Positions 1 through 4,321 of a stretch of 9,324 bases of DNA are shown piece after piece (the first letter of the stretch is position 1; each line of letters starts with the position of its first letter). The position numbers and the translations under genes are program-made. The stretch is from Armatimonadota bacterium. GTDB lineage: Bacteria; Armatimonadota; Zipacnadia; Zipacnadales; FEN-943. The DNA is taken from assembly GCA_026419655.1 (NCBI GenBank), contig JANZZA010000456.1:1-9324 (forward strand), in the 5' to 3' direction. The notes below the pieces were generated by a model. That model was not told where the DNA came from. It did no database searches and saw nothing but the letters and a program-made list of their open reading frames with translations.

Positions 1-78
1 GGCTGCGCAAAGCGACGAGGAAACCACCACGCAAGCGAGGACCAGCGCAAACCCAAACCACCGTCGGGGGTCACGCAT
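1..78 (-). CDS. N-terminal fragment of an exported protein (signal peptide only)
   Basis: The reverse strand from 78 reads an open frame of 26 codons to the window edge, starting MRDPRRWFGFALVLACVVVS. This is a classic export signal: a charged n-region (R2, R5, R6), a hydrophobic core at about residues 8-19, and a small-residue stretch (SSSLCAA) that could end in a signal peptidase I site. The SSLC sequence does not fit a lipobox well, because Leu precedes the Cys. A good Shine-Dalgarno (GGGAGG, 92-87) sits 8 nt upstream of the ATG, which supports a real start. The mature protein lies outside the window, so its function cannot be named. It shares orientation with the four-gene operon to its right but is separated from it by 311 bp, so it may be transcribed separately. 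Confidence 0.7.
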   Translation of the reverse strand, partial: MRDPRRWFGFALVLACVVVSSSLCAA

Positions 79-86
79 CCGACCAG

Positions 87-92
87 CCTCCC
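87..92 (-). promoter_or_regulatory. Ribosome-binding site of the left-edge exported protein
   Basis: GGGAGG on the minus strand lies 8 nt before the ATG at 78. It is the main evidence, with the signal peptide, that the short open frame at the left edge is a real gene. Confidence 0.7.
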
Positions 93-192
93 GCTTTCTG
101 TTCAACGCCTTCACGAAGTGTAGATTTGGCCTTAAACGCCGCCAGGGAAGTCGTTATGAGGGCAGTATTCACTTTACTCAGGACTTTGTTTC

Positions 193-237
193 AGACAGGG
201 AAGAGTAACGCCTCAAGAGTCAACCTTCCCGGTCTGT
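193..237. repeat. Imperfect inverted repeat, 12-nt arms
   Basis: CAGACAGGGAAG at 193-204 and CTTCCCGGTCTG at 226-237 are complementary at 11 of 12 positions, around a 21-nt loop. Neither strand has a T-run after the stem, so it is not a canonical intrinsic terminator. It lies in the leader region of the left-edge exported-protein gene, so an RNA structure or a protein-binding dyad is possible. Nothing in the sequence decides between them. Confidence 0.4.
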
Positions 238-389
238 CCAAAACCTCGTGCTCACCTATACAGGGCCGCAAAAGTGTATAAACTTGTGTGTCTCACCTTT
301 TGCCTTGGAGTGCATCTTACAAGCCCTGCAGAAACTTTTGCAACACTTTCCTGGGGATAAGCCAATACCACCTCTTGCGACAGTCTCTC

Positions 390-1454
390 CTATAAGTTTT
401 TTCCTTGCGTGCGGGCGAGAAGCAACGATTCTGTAAAGGCTTCAATGCGAAGCTTGGTTCGGGCGTCAAGCGGGCCAGGAGCATCACCCTCAAGGGTCAA
501 CACGGGCACTGACAAGCCGCGCCTGATGATGGAATCCTGGATCTGGCGAAAGCAAAAGCTCTGCACGTAGTGGATGACGCCATCAAGACCTCGCAGCGTG
601 ACGTTGCGGCGTATGTCCTCTAAGCGGAAGAAAACTGAATATGGATAAGTGTAGGCCAGATACTGGCCGACAAGGTCGCAGTGGACAGAATCAACCATCG
701 TGAACTGGCGCTGGGTTTCGTTGAAGACTACGCGCGCGCCAAGGCCATCGAGGAAACTGTAAAGGTCCGACAATATTGGCGGTACGCCCATGAACCCCAA
801 GCGCAGACGCGGCGGGTTCGGCTCGCGGGCTTCTGCCCCGGACAAAAAATCCTCAAGCTGCGCGGAGAAACGTGCTGGATCGCCGCCAAAGTCGCTGCAC
901 CGCACCTGCCATAGGTGGTTCTCATAGCCAGAAACCTTGTGCTCGCGCCAGGTAAGCAGGTCCAGGTAGGCGATGCGGTGCCGCAGCGGTATGAGGCTCT
1001 CCCGCACCTTCTCGGCCGCCTCCAGGGTCGTTCCCAGCCGTTCGGCGAAGCGCTCGATTTGCGCACGGAGTAGCTGGGGGTCCCGGTCGTAAGGAAAAGC
1101 GAAGGGAATGACCTCAATGCCGTGCTCCTCCCAGGTCTCCATCATGGCATGGGTTTGGCTACAGTCACCCTGAGTCACGGCTACTATCCGTCTGATACCG
1201 CAGGCCAGAGCAGTGGCATATAAGCCGCGAATCCAGCCGCAGACATTGCGCGGATAACCGGCCAGCTCAGCGGCTGCGACAAGTGCCTGAGGACGCTGGG
1301 AAGAAATGAAAACGTTGTTAAGGTCAACTGGGACAAGGCCAGCCGCAAAAATTACCTCGACCGGCACCGTGGTTGTCAGGCCGATAAACTGCGGTGCCGA
1401 AAGGTCTGGAAGACCGTAATCGGCGGGCCACAACACTTGTCCTAAGCGGCTCAT
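390..1454 (-). CDS. 2-hydroxyacyl-CoA dehydratase D-subunit-like (HGD-D family) Fe-S protein
   Basis: This 354-residue protein matches the HgdB/FldC/BcrB-type family. Members bind a [4Fe-4S] cluster through three cysteines and perform radical dehydrations or reductions of acyl-CoA substrates after ATP-driven electron injection by an activator ATPase. Visible features are the N-terminal stretch GLTTTVPVEVIFAAGLVPVD (25-44), equivalent to the family's 'P.E.i.AaG..P' motif, cysteines at 72 (NVCGWIRG), 98 (QGDCSQTH) and 301 (QSFCFRQ) at the spacing expected for the cluster ligands, and the C-terminal LEGD motif (321-324). Length is normal for a single D-type subunit. I chose the ATG at 1454 because it forms an ATGA overlap with the queE stop; a GTG at 1478 would add eight residues. 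No partner subunit or activator is present nearby, so its substrate is unknown and it may not act on an acyl-CoA. Confidence 0.82.
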   Translation of the reverse strand: MSRLGQVLWPADYGLPDLSAPQFIGLTTTVPVEVIFAAGLVPVDLNNVFISSQRPQALVAAAELAGYPRNVCGWIRGLYATALACGIRRIVAVTQGDCSQTHAMMETWEEHGIEVIPFAFPYDRDPQLLRAQIERFAERLGTTLEAAEKVRESLIPLRHRIAYLDLLTWREHKVSGYENHLWQVRCSDFGGDPARFSAQLEDFLSGAEAREPNPPRLRLGFMGVPPILSDLYSFLDGLGARVVFNETQRQFTMVDSVHCDLVGQYLAYTYPYSVFFRLEDIRRNVTLRGLDGVIHYVQSFCFRQIQDSIIRRGLSVPVLTLEGDAPGPLDARTKLRIEAFTESLLLARTQGKNL

Positions 1455-2212
1455 GGCAATTGCAGTACGCGGTGACACTGGGGCAGCAGCCGCACGTCGT
1501 CAAAGCTCTCCGCAGCGCGAGCGAGAAGGTCCAAAAGTCTAGACGGAGCCGGCGGGCGTATGCTTCCCGATGGCGTGACAGGTTGAAGAACCAATGCCAG
1601 GTCGCGCCGGGCAGCTGCCAGTGTGGTCATTCCGCCCTCAAACTCCTCGTCCGTGACAGCGTCGGTGAGAACGACCTTGACGATAAGGTTGGCAGCGCAG
1701 AGGCGAGCCGATTCCGCGAAGCGCTCCAACGGCACCGGTGTGCCCATCGTTGACGGCAGTTTCAAGTCCATGGCAACCCAACAGGCCATCGGGCTGATGC
1801 GCGCGATGGCATCGGGTAGATGGCCAGCGGTCTCCACGTAAAGCGGCAAGTCACGCGCCACCAGTGCTGCAGCAAAGATTTCGCAGAAGTTCAAATGAAG
1901 AAGGGGCTCGCCCCCGGTGAGCGCTACGGAGTGCACGGCGGCCGCAGGCCTGGACGCCCGTAGAACCTCAACGTGGTCCAGGACAGTATCTACGGATACT
2001 GGATTGGCGGTCTCAGTCCACTCGCCTCCGTCCGGCAACTGGAACCGTGCTGGGCCGTCCGCCGACCGCGCTGCTGGAGTATCACAGTACAAGCAGTCGA
2101 GGTCGCATCCACGTAGCCGGACAAAGACCTGCGGCACGCCGGCCAAAGGCCCCTCGCCCTGGACCGAGTAGAAAACTTCGGCCACGGGTGCCGAAGGCTC
2201 TACCACACCCAC
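1451..2212 (-). CDS. queE: QueE-type radical SAM enzyme (7-carboxy-7-deazaguanine synthase family)
   Basis: QueE rearranges 6-carboxytetrahydropterin to 7-carboxy-7-deazaguanine, using SAM and a [4Fe-4S] cluster, on the route to preQ0 and queuosine. The 253-residue product shows the family's YSVQGEGPLAG motif (15-25), the substrate-side VRLRGC motif and the cluster ligands C36-x3-C40-x2-C43 (CDLDCLYCDT). It also has the radical SAM glycine motif LTGGEPLLH (98-106), a Val-Glu-Thr strand (126-128) and the typical C-terminal LLPQCHR (242-248). Length is usual. The listed start is a GTG at 2212. A second GTG at 2206 lies 7 nt after AAGGTGA and may be the true one. The gene overlaps the DUF366 stop by 13 or 7 nt, and its own TGA overlaps the next ATG. 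No queC, queD or queF is in the window, so a queuosine role is likely but not shown by context. Confidence 0.88.
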   Translation of the reverse strand: MGVVEPSAPVAEVFYSVQGEGPLAGVPQVFVRLRGCDLDCLYCDTPAARSADGPARFQLPDGGEWTETANPVSVDTVLDHVEVLRASRPAAAVHSVALTGGEPLLHLNFCEIFAAALVARDLPLYVETAGHLPDAIARISPMACWVAMDLKLPSTMGTPVPLERFAESARLCAANLIVKVVLTDAVTDEEFEGGMTTLAAARRDLALVLQPVTPSGSIRPPAPSRLLDLLARAAESFDDVRLLPQCHRVLQLP

Positions 2213-2754
2213 CTCACCTTCGCCCTTGCGGCACGTATATCCGCAATTTCCCCGGCGTACCGTTGGGCTATTTCCTGGCCAGCCTCAGACGGAGCAACAC
2301 CCAGTTCGGCCAAGCCCACCGCCGGAACAGGAGCACCGGAGGGGTCAACATTGATGCCTAAGTGGATGAGTACGGAAACCGGCGACACTGTGGCGATGGA
2401 GACGGAGAGCTTCCGGTCAGCCACGAACAGGTCATCGCCCTGCCGTTCCACAGCAACGCCGACTGAACTGCGCACGACGTCAGCAGCTATTGCCACCAGC
2501 AGACGCTGGCGTACAATACCGACTTCCAGGTCCTGGTCGAAGTGCTCAACAAGCAAATGCAGCATGGAGGCAGCCAGGATTTCATGACCAGCCCGGCGGT
2601 CAGCCAGGTCCACAAGAGCCTGTGAGGCTACCCGGCATGGCCCCACAAACCACGCCAGCGCATCCCCCTCTGCGCCCGTAGTCTCGTAAATCCAGTGAGA
2701 CCGCAACTGGGTCCCGTCGTAAGTCAGTGGCTCGCCAATGTGAACTACCCTCAT
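2200..2754 (-). CDS. DUF366 family protein
   Basis: This 184-residue protein carries the hallmark blocks of the uncharacterised DUF366 family: YDGTQLRSHWIY (12-23), FVGPC (36-40), MLHLLVEHF (64-72), RQRLL (82-86), GDDLFVADRKLSVSIAT (106-122) and LIHLGINVD (129-137). The order 'GDDL..DRKLS..IA' followed by 'IHLGINV' closely resembles the 'PNDL..dRKl.Gil' and 'iGiGINV' motifs of biotin-protein ligase/lipoate ligase-like folds. A distant relation is my inference, and no catalytic function is established by the sequence. I chose the ATG at 2754 because it makes an ATGA overlap with the upstream gene's TGA and gives the family-like start MRVVHIGEPL; a GTG at 2766 would add four residues. No signal peptide or membrane segment is seen, so it should be cytoplasmic. 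It lies between a DnaA-N-like gene and queE. Confidence 0.85.
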   Translation of the reverse strand: MRVVHIGEPLTYDGTQLRSHWIYETTGAEGDALAWFVGPCRVASQALVDLADRRAGHEILAASMLHLLVEHFDQDLEVGIVRQRLLVAIAADVVRSSVGVAVERQGDDLFVADRKLSVSIATVSPVSVLIHLGINVDPSGAPVPAVGLAELGVAPSEAGQEIAQRYAGEIADIRAARAKVRWVW

Positions 2755-3428
2755 TGCTGCCCGCACTCACTCTGCCGCCGTGCACGGTAGCGCAGATACT
2801 CCAGCGCAACGAGGGTCGCTGGCAATTCGCAGTGGGTAGCCAGGCGCTCACAAATGCGGTTGAGATGCTTGTCGTGCAGCGCTTCGTTTTCGGGGTCTTC
2901 GGCACGGACGCGAAAATCCGTCTCATATACGACCGCCAGGGCTCTGTTGAAGGTCTGGGCCAGGTTTAGAGGATAGCGCAGGGCCGACCCGGAGAACATT
3001 TTCAGCAGGGTCTCGCCAAGCTGCTCCCAGGCCTCGGTTGAAGTACGGGCCGCTACCTGCGCGCCGAGGCCAGCACTAGCGCGCTCAGTCGCCAACCGCT
3101 CTACTTCCTTGACCCGCTCCCAGTCATCAAGCCCCGTTCCCTCAATGACGCGAAAATCCAAGGGGCGGCCAGTGATGCTGTGCAAAATCTCCAGCACCTG
3201 GCGGCGGTTGACCGCGGTCTCCAGATAGCTTACGTAGCGCGCTTCCCGGGGCGGCACGCCCAAAACTAGCAGGTCTCCCTCAATGGTGATGGGCTTGGCG
3301 GTCAAGGCTGCGTCCCAAAGGCCGCGGTTCACCGGGCCGCGGCGAAGTTGCTCGTTCACCCGCTGCCAGAGCTTTTCCAGGTCGTTCTGCCCACTCTGCT
3401 GGTGGGCGAAGGGGCGCTCGTCAGCCAT
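2751..3428 (-). CDS. Protein with DnaA N-terminal-like domain, no ATPase domain
   Basis: This is the first gene of the minus-strand operon, 225 residues. Residues about 16-97 read like domain I of the replication initiator DnaA: LEKLWQRVNEQL, then ITIEGDLLVLGVPPREARYVSYL, then VLEILHSITGRPLDFRVIE. This is the short alpha/beta fold that DnaA uses to bind helicase and other partners. There is no Walker A, Walker B or DnaA DNA-binding domain. Instead, residues 130-218 form a predicted helical region of unknown type, rich in Leu, Arg and Glu (WEQLGETLLKMF, LAQTFNRALAVVYETD). The start is well supported: ATG at 3428, 8 nt after GGGAGGAG and about 30 nt from the predicted transcription start. Its TGA overlaps the DUF366 ATG. 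It may be a protein-protein adaptor, but I do not recognise a named family for the whole protein. Confidence 0.75.
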   Translation of the reverse strand: MADERPFAHQQSGQNDLEKLWQRVNEQLRRGPVNRGLWDAALTAKPITIEGDLLVLGVPPREARYVSYLETAVNRRQVLEILHSITGRPLDFRVIEGTGLDDWERVKEVERLATERASAGLGAQVAARTSTEAWEQLGETLLKMFSGSALRYPLNLAQTFNRALAVVYETDFRVRAEDPENEALHDKHLNRICERLATHCELPATLVALEYLRYRARRQSECGQQ

Positions 3429-3436
3429 CTAACACT

Positions 3437-3444
3437 CTCCTCCC
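3437..3444 (-). promoter_or_regulatory. Ribosome-binding site of the operon's first gene
   Basis: GGGAGGAG on the minus strand lies 8 nt before the ATG at 3428. It is the strongest ribosome-binding site in the operon. The downstream genes lack clear ones and appear to rely on overlapping stop and start codons. Confidence 0.75.
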
Positions 3445-3466
3445 GCAGCGTACCTGTCGTAGCAGG

Positions 3467-3475
3467 ATTATAGCA
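3467..3475 (-). promoter_or_regulatory. Extended -10 promoter of the minus-strand operon
   Basis: The minus strand reads TGCTATAAT: a perfect TATAAT preceded by the TG of an extended -10. No good -35 box is found at 16-18 nt (candidate hexamers GTGCTG or TGCTGG), which is usual for extended -10 promoters. Transcription would begin near 3460, giving a leader of about 32 nt. That is too short for a riboswitch, and it contains the GGGAGGAG ribosome-binding site. Confidence 0.65.
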
Positions 3476-3609
3476 CCTCGCCACAACACCAGCACACGCC
3501 GAGCCTTCACGGCTTTCGTTTCCCGGCCATGGGACCCCTTCGCTCCTTAGCCGACAGCCACAATAGAGAATCACCAGCGAAGCCGGCGCGAAAACAAGTC
3601 AGCCTGGAC

Positions 3610-3639
3610 TTGACTACCCACAACTGGAATTGCTACTTT
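3610..3639 (+). promoter_or_regulatory. Sigma70-type promoter for the coiled-coil gene and pyrG
   Basis: TTGACT (3610-3615), an 18-nt spacer, then TACTTT (3634-3639), with TG at 3631-3632 forming an extended -10. The expected transcription start is near 3646, leaving a leader of roughly 54 nt before the ATG at 3700. It is divergent from the operon promoter at 3467-3475, so the two units share a control region of about 270 bp. No further obvious elements are seen in 3476-3609. Confidence 0.6.
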
Positions 3640-3649
3640 GCCCGCGGGC
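3640..3649. repeat. 10-bp perfect palindrome at the predicted transcription start
   Basis: GCCCGCGGGC is a perfect palindrome directly after the -10 box of the rightward promoter and spans the predicted start site. Its position would suit a repressor site, but a 10-bp GC palindrome can also arise by chance in DNA of this composition. Confidence 0.3.
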
Positions 3650-3686
3650 TGGCGGGTCTGGCCGTATGGCTGTGAGAGTGGCTACT

Positions 3687-3691
3687 GGAGG
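3687..3691 (+). promoter_or_regulatory. Ribosome-binding site that decides the coiled-coil gene start
   Basis: GGAGG lies 8 nt before the ATG at 3700. A nearer ATG at 3693 is only 1 nt from the GGAGG and opens a 24-codon dead-end frame, so 3700 is the start. Confidence 0.7.
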
Positions 3692-3699
3692 AATGACGA

Positions 3700-4254
3700 A
3701 TGACCGGCTGGCGGCAACGCATAAGCGAAGGACTCCAAAGAATGGTGACGTGGATACGCCGTGGTAGTGAGGCAGCCGGTGAATGGCTTGACGAGAAAAC
3801 CGCAATCACTTCCCGCCTGCGGACCATCCGCCGACTGCGTGCTGACCAGCAGCGTCTTCTCAACACCATTGGCGCCAAGGTCTACACGCTCCACACCCGC
3901 GGCAAGGTGCGCAATCGCGATGTCCTGGCCGACTGCCAGCGGATAGACGAAATCCTCGCCCAAATCGAACGGCTGAGGAAGGAGATCGAGGAAATCAAGC
4001 GTCGCAGCACGCGGCCAGAGATACAACTGATGGCCGTCGAGGACGAGGAGCCGCTGGTCCAAGCGGAAGAAGAAGCCGCAGAAGTTGAGGTAACTGAGGG
4101 AAGCCGTGAGTCCGGCCAAGCCACACCAGCGAAGCCAGCCCAGGCCGAGGCACCAGAACGGCAAATGGAGCAGACACCGCAAGACGTGGGCTCTTCGGAC
4201 GACACCCTCGAACCCGGGCAAGAAAGCCAGCATCCCCACAGCGAAGGGCAATAG
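3700..4254 (+). CDS. Hypothetical coiled-coil protein with acidic, disordered C-terminus
   Basis: This 184-residue protein is not recognised as a named family. Residues about 1-35 are amphipathic and basic or Trp-containing (WRQRISEGLQRMVTWIRRG). Residues about 37-102 have the heptad-like Leu/Ile spacing of a coiled coil (ITSRLRTIRRLRADQQRLLN, then IDEILAQIERLRKEIEEIK). From about 112 to the end the chain is acidic and rich in Glu, Ala, Gln, Ser and Pro, and is probably disordered. There is no signal peptide or hydrophobic membrane helix. It has a good promoter and ribosome-binding site and ends 67 bp before pyrG in the same direction, so the two are probably co-transcribed. The rapidly varying tail suggests a structural or adaptor role, but this is inference. 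It could also be lineage-restricted. Confidence 0.7.
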   Translation: MTGWRQRISEGLQRMVTWIRRGSEAAGEWLDEKTAITSRLRTIRRLRADQQRLLNTIGAKVYTLHTRGKVRNRDVLADCQRIDEILAQIERLRKEIEEIKRRSTRPEIQLMAVEDEEPLVQAEEEAAEVEVTEGSRESGQATPAKPAQAEAPERQMEQTPQDVGSSDDTLEPGQESQHPHSEGQ

Positions 4255-4281
4255 CCCAGACGCAAAGTATGGACCAGAAGG

Positions 4282-4306
4282 CTCGGCAGCGTACCACGCA
4301 GCCGAG
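4282..4306 (+). promoter_or_regulatory. Hairpin in the pyrG leader, abutting its ribosome-binding site
   Basis: CTCGGC (4282-4287) pairs with GCCGAG (4301-4306), and GCGT (4289-4292) pairs with ACGC (4296-4299). The halves are separated by a symmetric A/A mismatch (4288/4300) and closed by a 3-nt loop (ACC). Ten base pairs, eight of them GC, should make this stable in RNA. It is not a terminator, since GGGAGATGATG follows rather than a U-run. The 3' arm uses the first two bases of the pyrG Shine-Dalgarno (AGGGAG, 4305-4310), so it could modulate translation or act as a 5' stabiliser. Confidence 0.5.
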
Positions 4307-4310
4307 GGAG
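4305..4310 (+). promoter_or_regulatory. Ribosome-binding site that decides the pyrG start
   Basis: AGGGAG ends 11 nt before the ATG at 4322. The spacing is a little long. The in-frame ATG at 4343 has no such site, and the tandem ATGATG at 4311-4316 is in other frames. The open frame extends upstream to 4106, but that part overlaps the previous gene and is not CTP synthase. Confidence 0.55.
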
Positions 4311-4321
4311 ATGATGTTGCC

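Larger units (their letters stand above)
79..389. other. 311-bp intergenic gap, no convincing gene
   Basis: This gap separates the stop of the HGD-D-like gene (390) from the exported-protein start (78). It is less GC-rich than its surroundings. I see no open frame with a ribosome-binding site and protein-like content, no tRNA and no terminator with a T-run. A weak minus-strand promoter candidate is TTGCAA (343-338), an 18-nt spacer, then TAAGAT (319-314), with four of six consensus bases in each box. It would leave a leader of more than 200 nt before the exported-protein gene. The only other structure seen is the imperfect inverted repeat at 193-237. Confidence 0.5.

Noticed and set aside
193..237. 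Intrinsic terminator in the left gap
   Set aside because: The stem has no T-run on either side and a 21-nt loop.
248..436. A 62-codon plus-strand frame in the left gap
   Set aside because: No Shine-Dalgarno and no family resemblance, and it runs into the antisense of the HGD-D-like gene.
728..1117. A 129-codon minus-strand frame within the HGD-D-like gene
   Set aside because: It is another frame of the same strand inside a gene with clear family motifs. It has Arg/Ser-rich shadow composition.
3429..3466. preQ1-type riboswitch upstream of the operon carrying queE
   Set aside because: The leader is only about 32 nt and lacks the C-rich loop and A-rich tail of the preQ1 aptamers. queE is also internal to the operon.
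4106..4321. Longer CTP synthase start at 4106
   Set aside because: The added 72 residues are Pro/Arg/Lys-rich shadow of the upstream gene's tail and do not resemble the family. ATG 4322 has a ribosome-binding site.
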